The notes beneath the pieces were generated by a model. That model was not told the origin of the DNA. It did no database searches and was given only the letters and a program-made list of their open reading frames with translations. A DNA stretch of 58,248 nucleotides from Sulfurovum sp. (GTDB lineage Bacteria > Campylobacterota > Campylobacteria > Campylobacterales > Sulfurovaceae): the NCBI GenBank assembly GCA_027012955.1, contig JALUYL010000048.1, positions 1-58,248 of the forward strand. Reading direction: 5' to 3'. Positions 1 to 10,222 of this stretch are shown here, piece after piece (the stretch's first letter is position 1; each line of letters begins with the position of its first letter). Made by a program: the position numbers and the translations under genes.

Positions 1-471
1 ATTTCACTTACTACAGAGGAGTTTGCTTCGTTAAACCTAGCTTGTGAGGATGTCTTTATAGTAGAAAATAAAATCACAATGCTCTCCTTTATGGATGTGA
101 AAAATGCCATCGTTATTTTCGGTAATGGCTATGGGGCAGGACGCATAAAAAATGCAAGGTGGTTAGAAAAGAAAAATATCTACTACTGGGGTGATATAGA
201 TATGGATGGTTTTGCTATACTTTCTCAAGTAAGAGGCTATTTTTCACAAACACAATCACTACTTATGAATAGTAAAACTATAGAGAAGTTTAAAGAGTTG
301 GCTGTAAGTAGTAGTGATCGAAGTTCTAAGCTGTTAGCATATTTGGATGATTCAGAGAAAGTTGTATATGAGAGGTTAGTTAATGATTATTATAGGGAGA
401 ACTTTCGACTTGAACAGGAGAGGATACCTTTTTCTTATGTGCAGGAAGAAGTGAATTTGACACAAAAATAG
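1..471 (+). CDS. C-terminal part of Wadjet JetD-like protein (DUF2220, Toprim-like), truncated by window edge
   Basis: Frame is open from base 1 (ISLTTEEFASLNLACEDVFIVENKITMLSFMDVKNAIVIFGNGYGAG...YWGDIDMDGFAILSQVR); the VENKIT / IFGNGYG / YWGDIDxxGFAIL pattern resembles the JetD C-terminal Toprim-like domain. Confidence 0.72.
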   Translation: MSLTTEEFASLNLACEDVFIVENKITMLSFMDVKNAIVIFGNGYGAGRIKNARWLEKKNIYYWGDIDMDGFAILSQVRGYFSQTQSLLMNSKTIEKFKELAVSSSDRSSKLLAYLDDSEKVVYERLVNDYYRENFRLEQERIPFSYVQEEVNLTQK

Positions 472-504
472 TATTTGTATATAACAAAAAAGAAAGGATA
501 ATGC

Positions 505-768
505 ATGAAAGAACTTAAAAAAATACCAGAGTTTAAAAGTGAGTCAGAAGAGTCTGCTTTTTGGGATAAACATGATGTGACAGAGTATTTTGATATGAGT
601 AGAGCTAAACCTTTGCGTTTTGCAAACTTGAAGAAGACGACAAAGAGTATATCACTGCGTTTACCTGTCGATATGATTGAAGAGCTTAAAGTAAAAGCAA
701 ATGCTATGGATGTCCCTTATCAGTCTCTCATAAAAATGTTTTTAACAAATGCACTTAAGAGAGCATAA
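505..768 (+). CDS. CopG/BrnA-like antitoxin, ribbon-helix-helix
   Basis: ESEESAFWDKHDVTEYFDMSRA...SISLRLPVDMIEELKVKANAMDVPYQSLIKMFL; CopG-antitoxin pattern; no toxin ORF adjacent. Confidence 0.7.
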   Translation: MKELKKIPEFKSESEESAFWDKHDVTEYFDMSRAKPLRFANLKKTTKSISLRLPVDMIEELKVKANAMDVPYQSLIKMFLTNALKRA

Positions 769-975
769 TACACCTTTAGTGTGAAAGAGTGAAAGTGTTG
801 TTTGTGCAGTGGTATCTAAGATGCTTTTATAAAAATTTAAACCTATTTTGCTATAATTCTGCCCTAATTGTTGTCTCAGAATGACTGTTGCAACGACACT
901 TTTTGAAAAAAAAGGAAGAGCTATAGGCTAGAGCAGATTAGTTATCTGTCACCAAATAAACTTTTAGGAAATACA

Positions 976-1176
976 ATGAGAAAAGAAATTCACCCAAATT
1001 ACGTAGAATGTAATGTAACATGTGCTTGTGGAAACAAGTTTGAAATTAGAACAGACAAAGCAGAAATGTCAATCGATATTTGTAATGAATGTCACCCATT
1101 CTTTACAGGTTCTGAGAAAATTCTTGATGCTGCTGGTAGAGTTGAGAAATTTAAAAGCAAATACAAATTGTCGTAA
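976..1176 (+). CDS. rpmE: 50S ribosomal protein L31
   Basis: [26 protein letters not shown]...[10 protein letters not shown], Cys-containing L31. Confidence 0.96.
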   Translation: MRKEIHPNYVECNVTCACGNKFEIRTDKAEMSIDICNECHPFFTGSEKILDAAGRVEKFKSKYKLS

Positions 1177-1243
1177 GACTTCACGTATACTTTTGGGGAC
1201 ATCTGTCCCCACTCTTCATTTATTTATTGCCTAAAGGCACCTT

Positions 1244-2053
1244 ATGATTACATTTATCCCCACTCCTATCGGAAACCCACAAGACATTACTATTAGAGCG
1301 ATGAAGCTTTTTGAACAAGCAACACTTTTTTTGTGTGAAGATACACGCCAGACCAAACGGCTTTTACGCTTACTTGAAGAGCGGTTTGATATGACGTACC
1401 CTGATGTAGAGTTCTATAGTTTTAATGAGCATAATGGTCAAGAGAGACTAGATGAATTTGGTGAAACTTTTAAAGATAAAGAAGTGGTGTATGTGAGTGA
1501 TGCAGGTATGCCTGTTATCTCTGATCCTGGGCAGTTACTTGTGGCATATGCCCAAGAAAATGACCTAAAATATGATGTACTCCCTGGTGCGTCAGCAGTG
1601 ACTACAGCATACGCAGCCTCTGGCTTTGAAGAGGGTAAGTTTTTGTTTTATGCTTTTTTACCGCACAAGGGTAAAGAGCGTGCTTCAGCACTAGCAGAAG
1701 CGATGAATAATGGGTATAACACGGTACTGTACGAGTCTCCTCATCGTTTGGAAAAGCTTTTGGATGAAGTAGAAAGTATGGATGAAAACAGAGAACTTTT
1801 TTTAGCTAAAGAGATAAGTAAAAAATACCAAAACTACTACCGTGGTACAGCCAAATCTTTAAACGCACAGCTCAAAGAGCTCACCATACGTGGGGAATGG
1901 GTAGTGGTCATAAAAGCCAAAGCTCAAGCAGAGAAAAACCTTAGTTTTTCTGAAGTTTTACAGCTTGATTTGCCACCTAAACCTAAAGCCAAACTCTTGT
2001 CACAGCTTAGTGACAAGTCAGTTAAAGAGTGGTATAACGAACTCATAGGTTAG
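1244..2053 (+). CDS. rsmI: 16S rRNA (cytidine(1402)-2'-O)-methyltransferase
   Basis: ITFIPTPIGNPQDITIRA...LCEDTRQTKRLL...VSDAGMPVISDPG signature. Confidence 0.95.
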   Translation: MITFIPTPIGNPQDITIRAMKLFEQATLFLCEDTRQTKRLLRLLEERFDMTYPDVEFYSFNEHNGQERLDEFGETFKDKEVVYVSDAGMPVISDPGQLLVAYAQENDLKYDVLPGASAVTTAYAASGFEEGKFLFYAFLPHKGKERASALAEAMNNGYNTVLYESPHRLEKLLDEVESMDENRELFLAKEISKKYQNYYRGTAKSLNAQLKELTIRGEWVVVIKAKAQAEKNLSFSEVLQLDLPPKPKAKLLSQLSDKSVKEWYNELIG

Positions 2054-2094
2054 GATTAACCCCCTAAAAGCAAAAATTAGATAAAATCTATCTT

Positions 2095-2781
2095 ATGATA
2101 ATTTACGGAAAACAAGTCTGTCTTTATGCCTTAGAGCATAAAGAGGCATATATAAAAACAGTGTATGTGGCAAAGAAGAACATCCTTCCACAAGAGCTCT
2201 TTCACAAGTACCACGATAAGATTAAATTTTTAGAAGAGAAATGGGCACAGTCCATGGCTAAAGGTGGGAACCATCAAGGTATCTTGGTGGAGATGAATGT
2301 GTACAAACAAGCGGATTTCTCAACCATTAAAAAAAGTAGCTTCATTGTGATACTTGATGGTTTAACAGATGTGGGGAACATTGGTGCCATTGTACGTTCT
2401 GCGTATGCTTTGGGTGCAGATGCCATCATCGCTGCAGGAGTGAAACATCTTAACTTTGCAGCGATTGCGCGTACGAGTTCAGGGGCATTGTTAGATATGC
2501 CTTTCATGGTAGCTTCAAATGTACTGGACAATATTAATGAACTACAGCAAACAGGTTTTCAGCTGTATGGTGCTTCTATGGATGGTGAGAGTATTCATAC
2601 CTGCGAATTTGCCGAAAAACGTGTTTTAGTGATGGGTAGTGAAGGAAAAGGACTTTCAAAAAAAGTGGCTTCCAAGATAAATACAAAGGTCTCTATTGAG
2701 ATGCAACATGCTTTTGATTCACTCAATGTGAGTGCCGCAGCAGCGATTTTAATACACAGGATGGGTTATGCAGTTAAGTGA
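2095..2781 (+). CDS. rlmB: 23S rRNA (guanosine(2251)-2'-O)-methyltransferase, TrmH family
   Basis: SpoU motifs LDGLTDVGNIGAIVRSA, VMGSEGKGLS, LNVSAAAAILIHRM. Confidence 0.92.
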   Translation: MIIYGKQVCLYALEHKEAYIKTVYVAKKNILPQELFHKYHDKIKFLEEKWAQSMAKGGNHQGILVEMNVYKQADFSTIKKSSFIVILDGLTDVGNIGAIVRSAYALGADAIIAAGVKHLNFAAIARTSSGALLDMPFMVASNVLDNINELQQTGFQLYGASMDGESIHTCEFAEKRVLVMGSEGKGLSKKVASKINTKVSIEMQHAFDSLNVSAAAAILIHRMGYAVK

Positions 2782-3712
2782 TATATTAGAAGAAAATAGT
2801 ATCAAGATGATAAGTCAACAGACTAAGATATCTGAAGAAAATCTTGACAGTCTTTTAGCTAAAAAATTTGAAAATTTAAAAAAAGTGAAAGCTTTAGGGT
2901 TTATCTCTATACTTGAGAGAGAATATAATGCTACCTTAACTGATATACGTGAGGAAGCCTATGCATATTATAGCCAATTGGGCGATGATAAAAGTATTAC
3001 TTTAGGTATGCCTATCGTTGAAGAAAAAAAGGGTACATCAAAATTATTTTTATTTATTGTCCTAGGACTTTTAGGGTATGCCACATGGTACTTTTTAACC
3101 CAGTTCGACAAAAAGCATTTAAGTGAGCTTATTCCTTTTATTGATGAAGAAACGATTGAGAGTTTTATCGGTGAGTCTGTAGATGGAGTTGAAGCGTTAA
3201 GTATCGTAAAGGTTGATGACGCAGAGACCGCAAATCAGCCTATAATCGATAAACCTATGGTCTCTGCAGTTGATGCATCTGCAGAAGTCAAAGTGGAAGA
3301 AACACCTTTGGCACCAACTGTCACAGTCAGTACAGAAGACAGTAGTGCAGTGGTAACAGAAACAGTCACAGACATGGCTCCTACCATAGAGATAGAAGAA
3401 TTACCTCTATCTGTAGAGGCGAATGTGTCTACGACGATGTCTATTGTTCCTGTGAGTCGTTTATGGTTTGGGGTGATAGATACTGAAACAAAAAAGAGGA
3501 AAAACTTCTCTATCTCAGATGCCTATACTTTAGATACGACAACAAATAGATGGCTTATCGCAACATCTTCAGCACCTTTTTCTTTGAAAAATTCTGAGGT
3601 GACACAAGCCTTTAATGATGCAAAAGAACATTATTTTAAGATAGATAAAGATGGAGCCGTAGAGCTCACAAAAAGTGATTATGTCAGCCTTGGTGGCTGG
3701 GCACAATGGTAA
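2768..3712 (+). CDS. Hypothetical single-pass membrane protein with HTH-like N-terminus (RodZ-like layout)
   Basis: Helical N-terminus, TM segment LFLFIVLGLLGYATWYFLT, low-complexity periplasmic region; overlaps rlmB by 14 nt. Confidence 0.6.
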   Translation: MQLSDILEENSIKMISQQTKISEENLDSLLAKKFENLKKVKALGFISILEREYNATLTDIREEAYAYYSQLGDDKSITLGMPIVEEKKGTSKLFLFIVLGLLGYATWYFLTQFDKKHLSELIPFIDEETIESFIGESVDGVEALSIVKVDDAETANQPIIDKPMVSAVDASAEVKVEETPLAPTVTVSTEDSSAVVTETVTDMAPTIEIEELPLSVEANVSTTMSIVPVSRLWFGVIDTETKKRKNFSISDAYTLDTTTNRWLIATSSAPFSLKNSEVTQAFNDAKEHYFKIDKDGAVELTKSDYVSLGGWAQW

Positions 3713-3742
3713 ATACTACAGAATTTTTAAAGAGAGTACACA

Positions 3743-4969
3743 ATGTTTGATGAAATTCAATTTGATAAAATAAACCGACTACCAAAGTATCTCTTTGCTG
3801 AGATTAATGATTTGAAAATGAAATTAAGACGCGAAGGTGCAGATATCATCGATTTCTCTATGGGAAACCCTGATGCAGCTACGCCGCAACCCATTGTAGA
3901 CAAGCTTTGTGAAACAGCACAAAAGCCTCGAACACATAGGTATAGTGCGAGTAAAGGTATCTACAAACTCCGTTTAGCGATGAGTAATTGGTATAAACGT
4001 AAATATAACGCAGACCTAGACCCAGATACAGAAGTGGTAGCAACGATGGGAAGTAAAGAGGGGTATGTGCATCTCGTGCAGGCGATTGCAAACCCTGGTG
4101 ATGTGGCTATCGTGCCTGATCCCACATACCCTATCCACTCTCAGGCATTTATACTCGCAGGGGCAAATGTAGAGAAAATGGAGCTTGTCTTTGATGAAGA
4201 GACGTTTGTAGTAGATGAAGAGAAATTCTTAGCAGACGTCAGGGAAGCATTAGACAACTCCGTTCCTCAAGCAAAGTTTTTAGTGGTAAACTTTCCACAT
4301 AACCCAACTACAGCTACTGTGACGCCAGAGTTTTATGTGAAGTTAGTGGCACTTGCGAAAGAAAAGCGCTTTTACATCATCTCTGACATTGCCTATGCAG
4401 ATATCACTTTTGATGGCTATAAAACACCATCTATCATGGAAGTTGAGGGTGCGAAAGATGTGGCAGTAGAGTCATACACACTCTCAAAGTCTTACAATAT
4501 GGCAGGATGGAGAGTAGGGTTCATTGTGGGGAACAAAAAGCTTATTGGTGCACTTCAAAGCATTAAATCTTGGCTTGATTATGGGATGTTTACGCCTATT
4601 CAGGTTGCAGCTACTGTGGCGCTTGATGAGCATCACTATGTACCTGATGAGCAGATTATCCCTCGTTACCAAAAGCGTCGTGATGTAATGTTAGACGCTT
4701 TTGCCAATGCAGGTTGGAAGATGGGTAAACCAAATGCCTCTATGTTCATCTGGGGGAAAATCCCTGAAGTGGCACGTGATATGGGCAGTTTAGAATTTGC
4801 AAAACAGCTTCTTCTTAAAGCAGGTGTGGCTGTGAGTCCTGGTATTGGCTTTGGTAAGTATGGTGATGATTATGTGCGTATTGCCCTTATAGAAAACGAA
4901 AAACGTATCCGCCAAGCGGCAAAAAACATCAAGAAGTTCCTCAAAGAGCTTGAAGAAGAGAAGAAATAG
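3743..4969 (+). CDS. PLP-dependent class I/II aminotransferase (AlaT / LL-DAP aminotransferase-like)
   Basis: DFSMGNPDAATP, HRYSASKGI, YTLSKSYNMAGWRVGF. Confidence 0.9.
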   Translation: MFDEIQFDKINRLPKYLFAEINDLKMKLRREGADIIDFSMGNPDAATPQPIVDKLCETAQKPRTHRYSASKGIYKLRLAMSNWYKRKYNADLDPDTEVVATMGSKEGYVHLVQAIANPGDVAIVPDPTYPIHSQAFILAGANVEKMELVFDEETFVVDEEKFLADVREALDNSVPQAKFLVVNFPHNPTTATVTPEFYVKLVALAKEKRFYIISDIAYADITFDGYKTPSIMEVEGAKDVAVESYTLSKSYNMAGWRVGFIVGNKKLIGALQSIKSWLDYGMFTPIQVAATVALDEHHYVPDEQIIPRYQKRRDVMLDAFANAGWKMGKPNASMFIWGKIPEVARDMGSLEFAKQLLLKAGVAVSPGIGFGKYGDDYVRIALIENEKRIRQAAKNIKKFLKELEEEKK

Positions 4970-4971
4970 TT

Positions 4972-6234
4972 ATGGTAAAAATAGGAATACTCGGTGTCGG
5001 TACTGTAGGTGCTTCTGTAGCAAAGATATTAGAAGAAAATGCAGACATCATTGAAGCACGTGCGGGTAAGAAGATAGTTGCTAAGTCTGGTGTGGTGAAA
5101 AACCTTGCTAAAGACAGAGGCGTTTCTATCAAGCTATCTGACAATCCATTAGATGTGGTAAGTGACCCAGAGATAGACATCGTAGTAGAGCTTATGGGTG
5201 GGGTTGAAGAGCCATATGCCTTAGTAAAGAAAGCACTTGAAAATGGCAAAGCAGTTGTTACTGCAAACAAAGCACTTCTAGCCTACCACCGTTACGAACT
5301 CCAAGAGATAGCTGGAGACATACCTCTTATGTATGAAGCAAGTACGGCTGGAGGTATCCCTATTATCGGTGCTTTGCGCACGGGACTTTCTGCGAATCAT
5401 ATAGAGTCTATTCAAGGTATTATGAATGGTACGTGTAACTATATGCTTACTAACATGATAAACAATGGTGCAAAATATGAAGAGATACTCAAAGAGTCTC
5501 AAGAACTAGGCTACGCAGAAGCTGACCCTACGTTTGATGTGGGTGGGTTTGATGCGTCACACAAGCTACTCATCTTGGCAAGTATCGCGTATGGCATAGA
5601 TGCAAAACCAGAGGATATTCTCATAGAGGGGATAGAAAACATCACAAGTACCGATGTAGATTTTGCCAAAGAGTTCGGTTATGAGATTAAGTCTTTAGGT
5701 ATCGCTAAAAAAGTAGGTAATGGCGTAGAACTACGTGTACACGCAACGATGATACCTGCAGACTCTATGATAGCCAAAGTTGATGGTGTGATGAACGCTG
5801 TGACTGTAGTAGGTGACCGTGTAGGGGAGACCATGTATTATGGACCAGGTGCTGGTGGAGATGCCACAGCTTCTGCTGTTATCTCTGATATCGTAGACAT
5901 CGTACGTGGAAACCAAGGACCGATGCTAGGTTATAAAAAGGGCTTAGAGTCAGGACTTAAACTTCTACCTAAAGAAGACATCGTGACACAGTACTACCTT
6001 AGACTTGAGGTTGCAGATGAGAGTGGTGTATTAGCCAGTATCACATCAACACTTGGTGAGTTCGGCATTTCTATAGAAGCTATGTTACAAAAGCCTTCTA
6101 GCACTTTTGATAGAGCAAAACTTCTCTTCACTACGCACAAGTGTAAAGAGAGCGAGATGCAAGAGGCTATGACTGCACTTGGCAAGCTTGATGTTGTTCA
6201 TGGTGAGATTGCTATGATGAGGATTGAGAAGTAG
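4972..6234 (+). CDS. hom: Homoserine dehydrogenase
   Basis: IGILGVGTVGASV..., VVTANKALLA, STAGGIPIIGALR, C-terminal ACT domain. Confidence 0.95.
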   Translation: MVKIGILGVGTVGASVAKILEENADIIEARAGKKIVAKSGVVKNLAKDRGVSIKLSDNPLDVVSDPEIDIVVELMGGVEEPYALVKKALENGKAVVTANKALLAYHRYELQEIAGDIPLMYEASTAGGIPIIGALRTGLSANHIESIQGIMNGTCNYMLTNMINNGAKYEEILKESQELGYAEADPTFDVGGFDASHKLLILASIAYGIDAKPEDILIEGIENITSTDVDFAKEFGYEIKSLGIAKKVGNGVELRVHATMIPADSMIAKVDGVMNAVTVVGDRVGETMYYGPGAGGDATASAVISDIVDIVRGNQGPMLGYKKGLESGLKLLPKEDIVTQYYLRLEVADESGVLASITSTLGEFGISIEAMLQKPSSTFDRAKLLFTTHKCKESEMQEAMTALGKLDVVHGEIAMMRIEK

Positions 6235-6321
6235 ATAAGGGGTAAATGATACGATTATATTGACTAATCGCCTCATATTATGATACTATTATCCTAAATA
6301 AACGGTTCATTGGAGTAAAAT

Positions 6322-7455
6322 ATGGATAATCGTCCTCAAAAGTGGATATGGCAACACCCTGACTATCCACATTTTAACTATGATAAAACATCACTTATAG
6401 ACTTACTTGGACAAATAGAACATCATCATGGTATTTTGCATGGTATTTCAATGTCAATGAATCAAAAAGACATCCAATCTATAAAAATTGAAGCACTTAT
6501 AAATGAAGCTATTAATACTTCAGCCATTGAGGGTGAATATCTCAAAAGAGAGAGTGTAAGGGCATCTTTATATAAAAAACTTTTACAACATTTTGATGCC
6601 AAGAATGATACTTCTACCCATCAAACGGATGCCTTGGTAGAAGTATTGATAGATTGTAGCACCAACCAAACAAACTTGACGCAAGAGCGACTACATGGCT
6701 GGCATAATTGTCTTTTTGTCTCCTCGTATAACCTGTTATATAAAATACGAATTGCATCATTTAGAGAGCATGATGATATGCAGGTAGTCTCTGGAGCTAT
6801 GGGACATGAAAAAGTACATTATATTGCACCTCCCGCTAAATCTATAGACAAAGATATAAAGGTTCTTTTAGACTGGATAGAGGATTGTGATGAAAATATA
6901 TATATTAAAAGTGCTTTAGCACATCTATGGTTTGTTTCTATACACCCTTATGATGATGGCAATGGCAGGATAGCTAGAGCTATCACTGACTATATACTTT
7001 CTGGTAGCTCACAAGTAGATTTTAAACTTTATTCTCTCTCTACAGCTATCAAAAATAAGCGTACAGAGTATTATGCTATGTTAGATAAAACGACTAATCT
7101 TTTTATCAATAGAAATTTTGATTTTACTGAATGGATACACTGGCACTTAGAGACTGTCAAGCAAGCGATGATTGATGCACAAAAAGAGCTAGAGTATCTC
7201 CTGCAAAAGACGAGATTCTGGGATGCTCATAGGTTGGATGCTCTTAGTCCACGTCAAGTAAAAGTACTCAATAGGGTTCTAGATGTAGGTAATGAAAATT
7301 TTGAAGGTGGCATAAATACTAAAAAATACATGGCTATGACAAAAGTGAGTAAAGCCACTGCAGTAAGAGATATAAAAGAGTTGGTAGATAAAGGGTGCAT
7401 TGTTCAGATAGAAGGCAGTAGTGGCAGGAATGTTCGGTATGAGGTTGTTGTGTGA
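6322..7455 (+). CDS. Fic family protein (DUF4172-type N-terminus), class II
   Basis: Fic motif HPYDDGNGRIAR; upstream inhibitory-type motif TSAIEGE; C-terminal winged-helix-like region. Confidence 0.93.
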   Translation: MDNRPQKWIWQHPDYPHFNYDKTSLIDLLGQIEHHHGILHGISMSMNQKDIQSIKIEALINEAINTSAIEGEYLKRESVRASLYKKLLQHFDAKNDTSTHQTDALVEVLIDCSTNQTNLTQERLHGWHNCLFVSSYNLLYKIRIASFREHDDMQVVSGAMGHEKVHYIAPPAKSIDKDIKVLLDWIEDCDENIYIKSALAHLWFVSIHPYDDGNGRIARAITDYILSGSSQVDFKLYSLSTAIKNKRTEYYAMLDKTTNLFINRNFDFTEWIHWHLETVKQAMIDAQKELEYLLQKTRFWDAHRLDALSPRQVKVLNRVLDVGNENFEGGINTKKYMAMTKVSKATAVRDIKELVDKGCIVQIEGSSGRNVRYEVVV

Positions 7456-7511
7456 GGCTTATGTTTTTTGGGTAGAATATGATTTGAGAAAAAGTGATTA
7501 TAACAATGATG

Positions 7512-7543
7512 AAAAAATATGACAATTTGACAGATTTTTAACA
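7512..7543. promoter_or_regulatory. AT-armed motif AAAAAATATGACAATTTGACAGATTTTTAACA (site 1 of 3)
   Basis: Closely related sequences at 14637-14671 and 41002-41040, each upstream of an accessory gene. Confidence 0.6.
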
Positions 7544-7599
7544 GTATTGTTTTAGATATGGCATACTTTGGTTTAATAAGAGAATCAAGGGATGACATA

Positions 7600-8922
7600 A
7601 TGACTGCACATAATCTTTTTAACTACAATTCTTCGGAGGAACTTTTGAATAAATCTATGATTTCAAATATTACAATATGTTTGAGAACGATAGAATTATT
7701 TGCAGGTGTTGGTGGTTTTCGTATAGGATTAGAAAGAGCATCTACTTCTGAAAAACAATTTGATATTGTTTGGAGTAATCAATGGGAACCATCTACCAAG
7801 ATGCAACATGCATCTGATGTGTATATGGCAAGATTTGGATTTGATAATCACTCAAATGAAGATATATCAAAAGTACAAGTGAAAGATATACCAGAGCATG
7901 ATGTTTTGGTAGGTGGATTTCCTTGTCAGGACTATTCTGTAGCCTCTTCACTTAAAAATGCACATGGCATTGTTGGTAAAAAAGGGGTACTATGGTGGGA
8001 AATTTATCGTATTCTTTTAGAAAAAAAATTAAAAGCACCCAAATATCTTATTTTAGAGAACGTAGATAGGCTTTTAAAATCTCCTGCCTCACAGAGAGGT
8101 AGAGACTTTTCCATTATTCTCTCTTCATTGAATTCACTTGGATATGCTGTTGAATGGCGTGTAATAGATGCAAGTGAGTATGGTATGCCTCAACGTCGAA
8201 AACGTGTGTTTATTATGGCATATAAAAAAGGTACAAAATTATATCAAACTCTAGTAAAATCAAAACCTATAGATGTTTTGAATAAAGATGCAGTTCTAAC
8301 AAAAACATTTCCAATTAATCTTATTTTAGAAGAAACCATTATTTCAAATACACTTAGTAATGATTTAGTAGATATAACGAATAATTTTAATAAAGAAACA
8401 CCTAAAAAGAATGCTTTCTGGGAAAGTGGATATATGATTGATGGTGTTTATTATACAACTAGAGTGAATGCTAATTATCAAGGTAAATGTATCACTTTAG
8501 GTGATGTACTTATGGATGAAAAAGATGTACCTAAAGAGTTTTATATCAATCAAGATGAACTTGAAAAATGGCAGTATCAAAAAGGTGCTAAGTCTTTTGA
8601 ACGTACTAATAAAACAACAGGGCATACATATACTTACAGTGAAGGTAAGATGAGTTTCCCTGATGCATTAGATAGAGCTTCTCGAACTATTATTACAGGT
8701 GAAGGTGGAGCAAGTGCTTCACGTTTTAAGCATGTAGTTCATATAAATGGTAAATATAGACGACTAACACCTATAGAGTTAGAGAGACTTAATATGTTTC
8801 CAAATAACCATACAGCAGGAGTTATAGATACAAAAAGAGCTTTTTTGATGGGAAATGCCTTGGTTATTGGGATTGTTGAGAGGATTGGAAAAACATTGTT
8901 GGAGTCTATAGATAATGGATAA
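7600..8922 (+). CDS. DNA (cytosine-5-)-methyltransferase
   Basis: TIELFAGVGGFRIGLE, GGFPCQDYSV, LENVDRL, QRRKRVFI. Track ORF starts 7558; in-frame ATG at 7600 follows a better RBS and leaves the motif site upstream. Confidence 0.92.
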   Translation: MTAHNLFNYNSSEELLNKSMISNITICLRTIELFAGVGGFRIGLERASTSEKQFDIVWSNQWEPSTKMQHASDVYMARFGFDNHSNEDISKVQVKDIPEHDVLVGGFPCQDYSVASSLKNAHGIVGKKGVLWWEIYRILLEKKLKAPKYLILENVDRLLKSPASQRGRDFSIILSSLNSLGYAVEWRVIDASEYGMPQRRKRVFIMAYKKGTKLYQTLVKSKPIDVLNKDAVLTKTFPINLILEETIISNTLSNDLVDITNNFNKETPKKNAFWESGYMIDGVYYTTRVNANYQGKCITLGDVLMDEKDVPKEFYINQDELEKWQYQKGAKSFERTNKTTGHTYTYSEGKMSFPDALDRASRTIITGEGGASASRFKHVVHINGKYRRLTPIELERLNMFPNNHTAGVIDTKRAFLMGNALVIGIVERIGKTLLESIDNG

Positions 8923-9847
8923 AAGATCAGATAGAGTACAGCCAGTTAGATTGTCACCAGATTTTTTCCCTTTAGATATACATAAATCTATGTTTATTAA
9001 TGATTTGATGATAACTATTCCTTCTAGCTATGTAAAAATGTGGGGTGATGTGCTTTTAGCTAGATGTAAGAAGGGGATATGGGAAGTCAATATTCAGTAT
9101 ACATCACCAAAAGAATTAGGTAGAGAAAATTATATTTTTCCTGCAAAATTAACTTTATCTGATATTAAAAAAAGAAATAAAGAAAGCTCATTCCGATTAA
9201 AGTGGGATAATGAATTTGCAGTACAAGTTGCAAAAGACTATCCAAAAAGTTTTGTAAGAGCTTTAGAGTTTCATATTGGAGATGAGTACTATAAAAAATT
9301 AAGATATACAGAGTTCGACATTGGTGGATTTAAAGAACAGCTACAAGTAAAAATTAAATGGAAAGATGATAAACCAACTATTGTCATTAAAGAATTCTTT
9401 AGAGTTAAAGATGAGTCTCAAGGTTTTCCTAAAGTATTTAAGGAACTTAGTTCTTATTTGATAGCAGATTATCTTTTGAGTTCAGAAGATGAACTTTTAA
9501 GAAGAATTCAAATTACTGATTGGAAAAAAAGAATAGAAATAACGAAAGAAGTGAATGAAAATAATATTTATATATTATTGAATAGAGAGGAGAAAAAAGT
9601 TTATTTTGGTGAAACCAAACAATCATTATCTCAGAGATATCCACTCACACAAAAACATCATTCATTTGAAAATTGGAATGAATATTCTATCATTCAACTA
9701 CCTCCTGAAACTTCTAATCATACTAGATTACTTATAGAACGTGTATTAATAGCAGTCGGATCAAAATTATTTCCAAATTTTATTGTAAAAGAAGCTCCTG
9801 TTTTAGATAGGGAAAATGGACTTGAATTGCAGAATAAGAAAAAATAA
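8915..9847 (+). CDS. Putative restriction endonuclease with C-terminal GIY-YIG nuclease domain
   Basis: Overlaps the MTase by 8 nt; C-terminal NIYILLNREEKKVYFGETKQSLSQRYPL...LLIERVLIAVGSKLF fits GIY-YIG (YIL, YFG, conserved R and E). Confidence 0.68.
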   Translation: MDKRSDRVQPVRLSPDFFPLDIHKSMFINDLMITIPSSYVKMWGDVLLARCKKGIWEVNIQYTSPKELGRENYIFPAKLTLSDIKKRNKESSFRLKWDNEFAVQVAKDYPKSFVRALEFHIGDEYYKKLRYTEFDIGGFKEQLQVKIKWKDDKPTIVIKEFFRVKDESQGFPKVFKELSSYLIADYLLSSEDELLRRIQITDWKKRIEITKEVNENNIYILLNREEKKVYFGETKQSLSQRYPLTQKHHSFENWNEYSIIQLPPETSNHTRLLIERVLIAVGSKLFPNFIVKEAPVLDRENGLELQNKKK

Positions 9848-9901
9848 ATAAAATATCCTAAAATGATATAATATAAACATATAAATACTAGGAAGGTAAA
9901 A

Positions 9902-10222
9902 GTGACAAATCATGTAGTAAATTATAATCAACTCATAAAAGATTGCTTTTGGGAATATAGTATGAGCAGTGATGATATTTTAGCTTTAGCAAAAAGTGAT
10001 GATTTGAAAGAGCAAGAATTTCTTTTTGAAAAACTTCTTCTAAATAGTACACGACTTTTTAAAAGTATGGAAATTTTTGACAGAGAAAGTCTAAGTCACT
10101 TGATTAGCATGTATGCTGTACCAAAGTTTAATCACGACTTTATAGCACGTAGAAAAAACATGCTCGAATATTATTTCCTAGATAAGCCATTGACAGTAAA
10201 TGAGTTAAAATGGACAGCATAG
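9902..10222 (+). CDS. Hypothetical protein, probable partner/antitoxin of the nucleotidyltransferase
   Basis: All-helical 106-aa ORF with GTG start, overlapping the AbiEii-like ORF by 13 nt. Confidence 0.55.
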   Translation: MTNHVVNYNQLIKDCFWEYSMSSDDILALAKSDDLKEQEFLFEKLLLNSTRLFKSMEIFDRESLSHLISMYAVPKFNHDFIARRKNMLEYYFLDKPLTVNELKWTA

